Assembly (NCBI GenBank): GCA_947034885.2
Contig: OX344754.2
Location: 23,702,501-23,766,500, forward strand
Direction: 5' to 3'
DNA from: Thuidium tamariscinum
Lineage: Eukaryota; Streptophyta; Bryopsida; Hypnales; Thuidiaceae
DNA length: 64,000 nucleotides
In this document: piece after piece, positions 21,601 through 30,400 of the stretch
How positions within the stretch are numbered: position 1 is the stretch's first letter
How the letters are laid out: each line of letters opens with the position of its first letter
Position numbers and translations under genes: made by a program
Notes under the pieces: generated by a model
Databases searched by the model: none
What the model saw: the letters and a program-made list of their open reading frames with translations, nothing else
Told to the model about the DNA's origin: nothing

Positions 21601-23555
21601 TCCTGTCCTGATTGTTATCCTCGCATCGGTGATACAGTCCCCCTCGGTTTACATGTTAGTTTCAGCCATCTTTGCAGTGACGTACATGACATTAGATTGA
21701 TGTCAAGATGTATCATCGAATCGATGATACCGCGGGGTATATGAAATGTTGTCTTTTTATTCGTAGTACTGACGATATAGTTTTATTGGTTCCTTGATAT
21801 GTTCTGCAGATGTTTGGAGCATATTATTATGCCTTCGTTGATAAGAGGGATGTGAAGGCATATCTGGCAATATCTTACCTGGCCAAGAAGATGGATTGGA
21901 GGGATTTTATGATGTCAAATTCCCCTTACTCCATGACCTACGTGAAGCCAGCTACTCGTATCGCCGATGAGGATCGTTCGGATTCGCCTGCCACACCTCC
22001 CATGATCTCACCGGTCGCAGAGGACAACCTAGACGTTCAAGAGAGGGAGAATGTTGGCCCACAAGTGACAACCGATCCAGGTGTGCAAGGGCTCGATGAG
22101 TTTGGAACGAACACGTTCCAAATTTACTTGTGGATGGCAAGTGCAGAGGTGACTCCACAAGCTGCACAATCTTCACAAGCTCCACAAGCTAGCGTACAAC
22201 CAGTAGATGAACAGGATTTGGAGCTGGTCGAGTTGCAGGATGAGGAAGGAGATCCATCAAAGTCTTCTTCTTCCGCAGAAGAGGAAATTGAGGGAGATGA
22301 CGAGATGGAGACAGACTCGGAGTTCGAGCGACAGAGAGGCGAGGGTGGAGGGCGAACACAGGAATATGATGACGATCCCCTTGACTTTGGAGATTAGGGT
22401 GCTTCTTTCCTGAAAGAAGGGTCCGCGGACGACGACGTCGTCATGCAAGAGGCAGCGCAAGATGGTGTACGCGCGGAGGGCACCTCTACCCAAGGCATCC
22501 CAGCGCCAAACGCCGTGGATAAGGACGGGAAGCCCCTGTTCTACGACTTCGGCAGTGACGATGATCCACTCGATCATCCTCACGAGTCCGATAACGACGA
22601 TGAGGACCACGACGGTGCTCCGAAGCAGACGGAGCTGAAGCCGCTGATACTTCCTGATGGCAAAGTGATGAAGGTAGAGAGAGACCACTGGAAGGAAGAG
22701 GAAGAGAAGCGAGAACGACGCGCAGCTCGGAGGGCTGAGAATGCGAAGAAGGACAAAGAGTTGGCCGATGCGCGCGCACAAATCATCGAGGTGCAGCAGG
22801 ACTCGCAGCAGAAGATTTCGCATCTCTCCAGTCAATTTGAGGAGCTGAAGAGGATGTTCCAAAGTCAATTCAGCCAGGGCGGGACTCCTCCAATGTCGCA
22901 GACCTCAACGCCAGCGTTTTCAATTCCAACACCTCCCGCTCCTACGGAGGTCGCAGTCCTTGTGGCTGGACTTCCTCATCCTCAAGTCGAGGATAAGCAG
23001 CTCGCTTATCCTCAAGTCGAGGATAAACAGCTCGCTTATCCTCGAGTCGAGGATAACGCTCATGTGACCTCATTGACCCACGATGAGGTCGTGGCGTGCA
23101 CACCAGCATCACAGTTGACTCCATGTGTGGTCTCACCTGATGTAGGTGCTTTTCAGATTCCCCAACCAAGGGGACCTGTACTAGAGGAGGCTCGCGACTA
23201 TCGTCGACTCGACGATATTCTGGAGGATACAGGCGAGAAAGACTTAGGCACACCTGCACCAGTGTGTCAGATGTCGGAGCAAGTTGAAGTCTCAGCGGAA
23301 GTCTCTTCTCCCGTGGACGATGTAGAGAAGTTAGACTATGGAGAGAATGATGCTGACGACGTTGTCTCTGGAGAAGGCGATGTGGATGCCCTCGCCGTTG
23401 CACTCGGAGAGCAAGCCGCCCTGGACACAACTGGGTCCGCGCAGGTACAGAACTCTGACCCTTACCGCTTTGATTGACTTCAGGTAACTTGGAAAGTGGT
23501 CATGAATCTCATTTGTACTCATGGTTTCTGGCAGGAGGAGGTCGCAACTCCTTGA
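18604..23555 (+). CDS. ParB-like / methyltransferase-like transposon protein, multi-exon, frame interrupted
   Basis: Exons are inferred at 18604-20031, 20265-21590, 21810-23444 and 23535-23555; all three joins are phase 0 with GT-AG ends. The first about 190 residues are a globular domain I do not recognise. A Ser/Arg/Lys-rich linker follows, then a ParB/DGQHR-like motif (MIINGQHSITASQEL). A long alpha-rich region leads to a C-terminal block, NENVLGVYAGAKFMLAAK plus FGAYYYAFVDKRDVKAYL, that resembles motif I of beta-class DNA methyltransferases. An acidic, coiled-coil tail ends the frame. ParB-methyltransferase fusions are known in bacteria and phages; the link here is inference. TAG codons stand in frame at 19678 and 22395, with the same frame open on both sides. 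The gene may therefore be decayed, or it may be several shorter genes. AATAAA at 23681 is a likely poly(A) signal. Confidence 0.6.
19681..20031 (+). other. ParB/DGQHR-like motif region
   Basis: The hydrophobic-strand-plus-GQH pattern (GQFMIINGQHSITASQELQ) matches the core of ParB/sulfiredoxin-fold and DGQHR domains, in which a Gly-[EQH]-[RH] turn binds nucleotide. The segment starts right after the TAG at 19678 and runs to the donor at 20032. The similarity is by eye only. Confidence 0.5.
20032..20264 (+). repeat. Intron A (233 bp) holding two dyads
   Basis: The donor AAG|GTAAGA and acceptor AAATGCAG|A bound an intron whose two dyads lie at 20054-20072 and 20187-20205. The first begins 22 bases after the donor; the second ends 59 bases before the acceptor. 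Confidence 0.8.
21500..21900 (+). other. Degenerate methyltransferase motif I split by intron B
   Basis: Exon residues VLGVYAGAKFMLAAK join FGAYYYAFVDKRDVKAYL. The family pattern is VLDxFxGSGTTxxAA, then GRxxxGxExxxxYxxxA, with the motif at the C-terminus as in circularly permuted beta-class enzymes. The Asp and the GSGT loop are not conserved, and no (D/S)PPY motif was seen upstream. A binding or structural role is more likely than catalysis. Confidence 0.45.
21591..21809 (+). repeat. Intron B (219 bp) holding two dyads
   Basis: The donor AAG|GTGAGT and acceptor GTTCTGCAG|A bound an intron with dyads at 21616-21634 and 21711-21729. The second is perfect (TATCATCGAATCGATGATA). The first begins 25 bases after the donor, much like intron A. 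Confidence 0.85.
22443..23477 (+). other. Acidic, coiled-coil tail region of the ParB-like frame
   Basis: Asp/Glu-rich runs (SDDDPLDHPHESDNDDEDHD) precede a charged coiled coil (EEEEKRERRAARRAENAKK and on to QQKISHLSSQFEELKRMF) and a Pro/Thr-rich stretch. It lies in the same frame as the preceding exon after a TAG at 22395, so it is either the tail of that protein or a separate gene starting at ATG 22443. If intron 23445-23534 is not spliced, the frame ends at 23477. Confidence 0.55.
22950..23270 (+). repeat. Four dyads in an open frame; possible retained intron
   Basis: Dyads at 22977, 23007 and 23037 lie 30 bp apart in tandem and encode AYPQVEDKQL repeats; a fourth is at 23199. A GAG|GTCGCA donor-like site at 22950 and a GTGTCAG acceptor-like site ending at 23270 would remove exactly 321 bases (107 codons), in phase 0 like the other introns. 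The region could be an intron that stays open when retained. The donor is weak. Confidence 0.55.
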
Positions 23556-23680
23556 TTGCCTGGCGCTGACGGAGAACCCGTCTGCGGCGGAAAACGTGTA
23601 GATTAGTGTAGAGTACAAATCTCAAGAGTGTATAGTTTTTGGCGGACTAAAATTTTGAAATGTATATACTAAGCGACATC

Positions 23681-23686
23681 AATAAA
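23681..23686 (+). terminator. AATAAA poly(A) signal after the ParB-like gene
   Basis: The canonical hexamer lies about 125 bases after the last stop, in an AT-rich stretch and upstream of the next gene. Confidence 0.5.
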
Positions 23687-23949
23687 AATATATACTTCAC
23701 GATCTACAAACTGTGAATGGTGTCTAATTGTACTTCACTGTCTATGTTTTGACTCAGCTTGAAAAAAATGTAAGCTTGCATCGCCCGCGACCCACGAAAG
23801 CACTTCCTACTAGAAGGGCGCGGTCGAGTAGAAAATTACAATGCGTGTCTCCGCACTCTGCCTTTACCAGTTCCGCATGTAACCAGGTAACTCCAAATTC
23901 TTTGTTGTCCTGCTTTTATCAGGTAGGATCGGAGGGGCGAAGAGAGGTC

Positions 23950-24750
23950 ATGCGGAGGATAGACCGTCCTATGATGCCTCCGCCCAGGAGGAAGTGGCTG
24001 AACATTGTCTTCGACCTGAACGGGGTGTTGTGCCACACCACAATGAAGTCCTACGGAGACAAATTCAAACCGTACAGACTCGAAGACAATGTTCTGAGCC
24101 ATCAGAACCCCACGATCATCGGCCACAAGGCGGTGTTCGCGCGACAGAACGTCGCCGAATTTCTCCGACACGTTTCGGAGATAGCGAATAAAATCGTAGT
24201 GTGGTTGTCCATGGCCAAGAGAAACGCGGAACCGATCGCGGAATTCTTGTTCCGGGGGTGCAGACCGCCCTACAATGTCTTAGGCCAGGAGCAATGCACC
24301 AAAATAGAAACAGCTCCTGGCAAATTTTTTCGTTGGGGAAAGTCGCCCTTGTTCATGAAATTCCTTGAGGGCGATCTCATGGGCACTGACAGTCAGGGCG
24401 CGTCGTTCTTTGCGCACGACACCATCCTCATTGATGACTCTCCCGAAAAGAGTGTCCTCAATGTGAGTGGAAACACGCTCCTTCTGGAGTCGTGGACCCA
24501 CGATATGCGCAGGGACGACGTGCTCATGGGGCAGCTCCTGCCGTGGATCCGCCGACTCCACTCGGAGTGCGACCCGGAAGGGGAGTTGCTCGAATACGTC
24601 GACGACAACCGGATCGGCGTCAATCCGCTAGGCCGCGACGACGCCCACTATAAGGAAATAGTGGGAGCGATGAGGGAGTCCGCCGAGGTCATGGGGGCTC
24701 GATTTGATAGCTTCAACACGGGCCTCATTGCACCGAGGCGACGTCGTTAG
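23950..24750 (+). CDS. FCP1/NIF-like HAD-fold protein (266 aa)
   Basis: This is a HAD-superfamily protein of the FCP1/NLI-interacting-factor group, which dephosphorylates phospho-serine in proteins such as the RNA polymerase II tail. Motif I is IVFDLNGVLC (about residues 22-31), motif II VVWLSMAKRN, and motif IV ILIDDSPEKS. The second acid of the usual DxDx(T/V) is Asn here. I recall a DLNG form in some plant FCP1-like proteins, but it makes standard phosphatase chemistry doubtful. ATG 23950 is preferred because the domain begins soon after it and an acceptor-like TTTTATCAG lies just upstream. The frame is open to 23728 without homology. It sits inside the 20-kb element, in line with the ParB-like gene. 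AATAAA at 24841 is a likely poly(A) signal. Its role in transposition is unknown. Confidence 0.75.
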   Translation: MRRIDRPMMPPPRRKWLNIVFDLNGVLCHTTMKSYGDKFKPYRLEDNVLSHQNPTIIGHKAVFARQNVAEFLRHVSEIANKIVVWLSMAKRNAEPIAEFLFRGCRPPYNVLGQEQCTKIETAPGKFFRWGKSPLFMKFLEGDLMGTDSQGASFFAHDTILIDDSPEKSVLNVSGNTLLLESWTHDMRRDDVLMGQLLPWIRRLHSECDPEGELLEYVDDNRIGVNPLGRDDAHYKEIVGAMRESAEVMGARFDSFNTGLIAPRRRR

Positions 24751-24840
24751 AATTAGACTTTTTTGTAGTGGCGCGCATTCAGGGAGCACAGGCATATCGT
24801 ATCGTATCATATTTTTTCATGTATGACATAATTTTTTGTA

Positions 24841-24846
24841 AATAAA
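24841..24846 (+). terminator. AATAAA poly(A) signal after the HAD-fold gene
   Basis: The hexamer lies 91 bases after the stop at 24750, in an AT-rich stretch before the next open frame. Confidence 0.5.
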
Positions 24847-24905
24847 ATATATTCAATTGTATATATATCACATTACTTCGTTCTTTTAGAAGATGTCTTT
24901 GATAA

Positions 24906-25889
24906 GTGGATGATAATTTGACATGTACTCATGGAGAGAATTCGACGGTGGGTTCTTGTAACCATTGTGCAATGCAGGTTTCAACCTTTCACTCTGTTCC
25001 AACACACAAAAGACAGAGGCTCACGAGGAGCCTCCTCTCGGGGTCACTCAAGTCGCAGTCCATTGACAGTTCTGAATCTGACGGTGGGAGCTGCGAAACA
25101 GCTCCCGTGTCCAAGCCTTACATGTTGCGTTCGGCCGCCGACGCGGCGTCCGCGGCCATAGACTTCAACAAGGGAAACATCGAGGACGGCGTCGTCAACA
25201 GTCCCCCGAGTCGCACATCGGGGAGGACTCCCATCTGCTCGCCTTCTCCGTTGAGGCGGACATCCTCGAGTCCAAGGCGATCCTGGTCGCCGGATCCGCG
25301 GGCGGATGCTGCGACGAGTCGGAGATTAGAACTTCCCAACGACGATGTTGGGGGGGATCCTCGATGCGAGGATGCGGTGCCGTCGTCTTCCCCGGTGCCC
25401 GCTAGCCCCACCAACAGAGTGAAGTCGACTATTAGACCAGTGCCAGACACAGTGGGCGAACCTACCTCGACATATGCAACTCCCTGTTTACCTCAACTCC
25501 ACGATAATCCAACCCGTTCGTCACCGTCCACGGGAGCTAGACGTCTCTCATCCTCGGATAGTCTTTTTCGTCAACGTATTATTAGAGATCATCGACGTTC
25601 TCTCGACGCCAAGTCGAGTGGAACTAGTCCAGCGTACGTAGGCAATGAGAAGGCGTCGGTGCCTAGGTCGCGTGAACAATATTCGAAATCCCTTTCCACT
25701 TCAAAAATTCCTCAAGACATGCGCAAGTCAAAACGAAAAGCCACTGCATCTCTTTGTCTGAGCGAGACCGGCGCTTTGCATAGTGGAAGTAGCACGCATT
25801 ATTCTTCTCGACGCGAGGACATCTTAAGAGGTCTTGCAAAGCTGAAAGCCATGGAAGCAGGAAAGGGAATTTCTGGAACGAAAAAATGA
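24906..25889 (+). CDS. Ser/Arg/Pro-rich disordered protein (327 aa)
   Basis: I do not recognise this protein. The N-terminus has Cys/His residues (CTHGENSTVGSCNHCAMQ) that could bind zinc. The middle is low-complexity Ser/Pro/Arg, and the C-terminus is basic with a short helix (REDILRGLAKLKAMEAGKG). Codon use and GC content match the neighbouring transposon genes rather than the AT-rich flank, which supports real coding. A decayed dyad lies in the frame at 25356-25374. It is the last gene before the right terminus. A structural or DNA-packing role would fit the composition, but this is a guess. Confidence 0.55.
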   Translation: MDDNLTCTHGENSTVGSCNHCAMQVSTFHSVPTHKRQRLTRSLLSGSLKSQSIDSSESDGGSCETAPVSKPYMLRSAADAASAAIDFNKGNIEDGVVNSPPSRTSGRTPICSPSPLRRTSSSPRRSWSPDPRADAATSRRLELPNDDVGGDPRCEDAVPSSSPVPASPTNRVKSTIRPVPDTVGEPTSTYATPCLPQLHDNPTRSSPSTGARRLSSSDSLFRQRIIRDHRRSLDAKSSGTSPAYVGNEKASVPRSREQYSKSLSTSKIPQDMRKSKRKATASLCLSETGALHSGSSTHYSSRREDILRGLAKLKAMEAGKGISGTKK

Positions 25890-26567
25890 TGCCCAAGAAA
25901 GAGAATAATGTTTTTTAGAGCACGTGGTACTTTACTTTTTTACTAAAAATAAAAAAAGACGTCAACAGAATTTACATTTAGAAGGTCCATGCTTCATACT
26001 ATAAATAGAAAAAGACGTAAATGGAACTAAGATTTTGAAGGTCCGTTCTTCATATGTAGTCCTATCTGTAATTAGTATCCAAATGGACATACAGCAATAC
26101 TATGAGAGGATGGAGGCTTCATTCATATACAATGAACCTCTACAATTTTTCTTCATTCAATGTGAATCATAAACTTTCATGATGATGTATTTCTTCATTG
26201 AAGGTAAATCATAAAATTTCACTATGATGTATGCACTTGAAGGGAGTATCTAGGGAAGGCTCACATACCTTTTGTCAAAGTCTATCAGCCGCTAATGCCC
26301 TAGTCTATGTAGTAGTTCATAGACTTGCCCAAGTCTATCAACTCTATTGGAATTGAAGTTCCATGTTTTTCTCCATAGTGCACATCACGCCCCTATGAAG
26401 ATATGTCAGTGACCCACGGATATTGCTTGTTTTGAATTATTGAAAACAACTTTAAGTCCAATTGTATTTATCCTTGGATTCAACAACTTCTACCTCAATA
26501 TGAGTTTGGCACTCAATATTGAAAGTCTCAAAATGACTATATTGTATCAATTTAACGAATAAGGCCT
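25890..26567. repeat. Right subterminal DNA and right TIR
   Basis: An imperfect tandem duplication of about 60 bp (about 25,940-26,060) shares AAAAAGACGT and GAAGGTCC...CTTCATA. The last 26 bases are the right inverted repeat, ending AATAAGGCCT at 26567. TTAAATTGA and GAGACTTTC words (read inward) echo the left terminus. Confidence 0.65.
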
Positions 26568-26736
26568 TGACTAATCTTTTGAATGTAGATTCTAGAGTAA
26601 ATTTAATACTACTTATATTTCACAAATTTGGAATTATTATTCTTACTACATCACTTTGGAAATTATTTGACACTTGAACTTCCTAAGGCAAAATCTTCAA
26701 AACCCATGAATTTCTAGATTCTTAAAACATATATAT

Positions 26737-27066
26737 AAGAGGATTTCTAGCTGGTTTACAAGACTGTGAGTTCCCAAACGTTGGGAACGCATTGAAAACT
26801 CTGGGAATGCGATGCTGATGTGGTCAAGCGACTGCCACGTCAAAAAATACTAATTTTGTATTAATTTTAATTACTTATTAAATATTCTTAAAATATTTTT
26901 TTAAATCATTTTTTGCTCTTTAGTACATTCTGAAGTTTTTTGGAAAAAAAATTTTAATTTTTTTTTTCAAAATTCAAAAATTCAGACCAGCAACTGGTCA
27001 GCAACAGTGGGAATAATTTTAGGGAATACCCCTGAAACGGTCTTCTGGGGGCCCAAAAATCCTCTT
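26737..27066. mobile_element. Possible small MITE
   Basis: The inverted ends AAGAGGATTT and AAATCCTCTT are 310 bp apart, each with AT outside. The interior is AT-rich with a GGGAA-containing left part. The short ends make this tentative. Confidence 0.4.
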
Positions 27067-27413
27067 ATGCAAAAACCTACTATAGCTTTAATTAACATTT
27101 AGAGATTGTAGTAAGAAATGTTACAAAATTTATTTTTACTTCAAAACTCTACATACAAAACAAAAAATTGAAACAAAAAAAATATTAAAAATATTTCTAG
27201 AATTCACCCACCCAATTTCCACTAGAACATTAGAACCATACTTTTGCATTTAGAAACATAATTCTTTGGCCAAATAATTGTGCAACTTGGCATTGCTCAA
27301 AATGCATCTCATATCATTAAAACAAGGCTTATTTATAATAACGTACCAAGTTGCCTTCGTAAGAACAAATCTTCAATTGATAGACAAAATAAAACTACAG
27401 TCATACACAACAT

Positions 27414-30400
27414 CTAGAATCTAACAAAGGTTTTGTATAAGTATCTAATCTTGGCATTTCTATTGAATACCAACCTCAACAACCTTAGGAAAAACAAACT
27501 AATGCCCAATATGCATATAAATCCACCCAACAATGTAGGATAGAATAAGAGGCCATCGTGTCGCCAAGAATATTCTTCTGATACAACGGAGTTTGACGCA
27601 GCTCCAAAAGAAATAAGTACACCCAAAACTGACATAAGAAGGAAAAATATTGCCATAGCAACAGTTCTTTGTGTGCGTTGCCACTCAACATATATCCCCT
27701 CTTGAGGCATCGGAAGAGATGGTACAACTGCAAACAAAATGGATGCAATAGCAAGATAAAATGACAAATTGTTGCTCACCATAAAAACTCTTATAGACAA
27801 ATGGGTGTCTTGTACTCCACCTTCTATTGAACCTCCTCCATATCCAAGTGGTGGTTGTAATGGCCCCACAAAAGAAGCAGTTGCAACTAAAGCTGCAACA
27901 ACTGCAATTGCATTAGCAGCATCGTTAAGGCTCTTTTTGGCTTCCAATGTTTCTTGTGCCATCTTTTCATGCCACCAAAGTTGTACTTCTTTTGGAGCTC
28001 GTGGTCCCGGGTCTGCAAATCTCCCTTGGTTGTCTTTCTCCCAAATGTCAACACCAGCTTGCAATAACATAGTGACACAAGCTTGCCTTCCAAGATACGA
28101 TCTAGGAGTCATTTCTATATCCTCTGGTTCTTCTTCATATCTACAAGTGTTAATATCTAAATATCCAAGATCTACAAAATTGAGAAAACGACCAACCTTA
28201 ACCTCTTCATGATCTCTATATCTTGGTGTCATTGCATCTGTTGCATAGTGTAGAGCTGTGGCCCCTTGAAATTTGGCTAGTGGATTAAACATTGGATTGT
28301 CTAAAAATAATCGTAGGGTATTAGGATTTCCTGATGCAGCTGCAAGAAGTAAGGCTGAAACTCTTTGGAAGTTTTCTTCCATAGTAGTATTACTTTCAAG
28401 CTTCCGATCATTATAGATGTCACAAAGCTGCATTAATATCAAAGGATTTGTAAGTAAACACTTGAAAATACACTATAATTAGATACTATAAATAAATAAT
28501 GCATTCAAAAATATAATTTAGTTTATTTTTGTCTAAAAGTTTCAATTGGTCCTTGCTTTACCTTCAAAAATCCAACATATTGATTCCACTATTTTTCACT
28601 CAATGGCATTGTATAAATATATAACTTTGGATTGGGAATATTGAATATTATGAATCCATGTAAAAGTAAATTCAATAGAATGTAATATTGTTTGAATGCA
28701 TTCTTCATCAACCAATTATACTTCAAATTTAATAAGATGTACATTTTTATACTATTATTTGTATGTATTATTATATTTATGAAGAAAAAAGACAAGGTAA
28801 ATTTGTTTCAAATCAAAATAAATTCTTTTAAAGTGTAGAGATACTTACTTTTAGAAAGCAAATTGACTTCAATCTACTACTTCAATTGTTTCCTTAATCC
28901 TTTAATCACAAATTTTATGTTTTAAGGCTTAAAATAGCTTCAAAGTACTTAAATCTAAAGGATGGCTAAAATCTTCATTTGTATTTATTCATTAACAAAT
29001 CCAACTATAGGATCTCTTGGTTACCTTGTTGAAGTGCATCCTTCTAAAATTTTAGAATAAGAATCCATACCAATTGCAAGATCATATTGCTCTCATTTAA
29101 AAATTTTATGTTTTCAATTCTCCCTAAAGGTTAGGTTTCATCTTTCAATTTCTTTACACAAAAATGTATAGATCCTATAATTTATTACCCTCTATAATAT
29201 GTTGAAAAAATAAATTGGAAATACTTGAAGAAAAATTAAACAAAATTATTACATATTCAAGCTTCATAAAGATAGTAAGTAGAAAAAAGTATATATGATA
29301 TGATTTAAAACTCTAAATTGGTAAAAATTGAGTTATGTAGTTGAAAAGTTCCAATCTCAATGGAGAGGTGTAATATTGAATATAATGAAAAATCTACATA
29401 CAATGATTTATTTTATTTTCAAAAATATTTATATTGTTTTAAATAAAAGACTTCAAAGTTTATTTCAAAGTAGAGATTTTATAATTGTCCACAAACATTG
29501 TCATACTTTATAGTCATTCTTCAACCATACGTTGTAAGAAAATTTCAAATCCAAAAAATAAAAATTCCATTTTAGTGAACTTACTGAAAATGCTATATTG
29601 TCCCAAAAGACACCATTTGGTCTTCGAGGGATTAAGGTGGAATTTCACCCCGAACATAAATCCAACTATGTTTTGCACCTTCTACTACCTTGCTTTTCAT
29701 TTTGTCCAACATTTTGAGAAACAAATTCTTTGCCTTAGCATCCTCATATGACATATAGAACCTTTGATTTTGGATTCATTCTTTCTTCAACAACTTCAAT
29801 CTAATTTAATTTGTAAGAAAATTCTTTGACCTCAAACCTTAATATTGATCTTTACAAACAAATTTCACATTTTTTTCATTACTATTATCAAAATAAGAGT
29901 TGTCTTCTATATTTCTTCTCCAACACTTTAAAAGGAAATTAAAAAATTAGAAAACTTTAATACATTGGCTTAAAAGGTTGAATAATTAAATTATATATCC
30001 TATTTAAAACTTTCAAGAAATAGTGGGGATACAAACATGACTTTAATGCAACAATAGGTGGATAAGTACCTTTGACCCAAGTAGTGCTCTTACTACATCT
30101 GATAAACCCATAATTGCAGCCAATTGTAAAGGCGACCAATATGATCTTTTTTCACGAATCTCTTCATGATCTTCATTTGGCCTCTCTGGTTCATAACCAC
30201 ATTGAATGTATCTTTTGAATAGGGCACGTACATCCGTGCGAGGGCACTTGAGAAGATGTTCCACACTTTCTACATGATTGTTTAAGATAGCCAAATGCAA
30301 GGCCGTCTTGGCTTCATTTTCAAATTGAGGATTCCATAGTCCTGTGCTTGTCCTTGCATTTACATCTAATCGTTCATCTTGCAAAAGCGCTTTCAAATTT

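Larger units (their letters stand above)
6191..26567. mobile_element. 20.4-kb DNA transposon with DUF7869-type transposase and palindrome array
   Basis: The left end reads AGGCCTTATTCATTAAAATG. The reverse complement of the right end reads AGGCCTTATTCGTTAAATTG, and 23 of the first 26 bases agree, with weaker similarity for about 25 more. TGACTA flanks both sides (6185-6190 and 26568-26573) as a 6-bp target duplication. Inside are a transposase-like gene on the minus strand, a ParB/methyltransferase-like gene, a HAD-fold gene and a Ser-rich gene on the plus strand, and all copies of a 19-bp dyad that I could not find elsewhere in the window. A smaller TTAA element has inserted at 13,823-14,476. 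The transposase frame is open; the ParB/methyltransferase frame has two in-frame TAG codons, so this copy may be partly decayed. I cannot assign it to a named superfamily. The 6-bp duplication excludes TTAA-, TA- and 8-bp-type groups. Confidence 0.85.

Noticed and set aside
24790-24815. CATATCGTATCGTATCATA as a dyad copy
   Set aside because: It lacks the TCGA.TCGA core and is a simple repeat of TATCG.
25490-25506. Further decayed dyad (TACCTCAACTCCACGATA)
   Set aside because: It has too many differences and lies in coding sequence; it may be chance.
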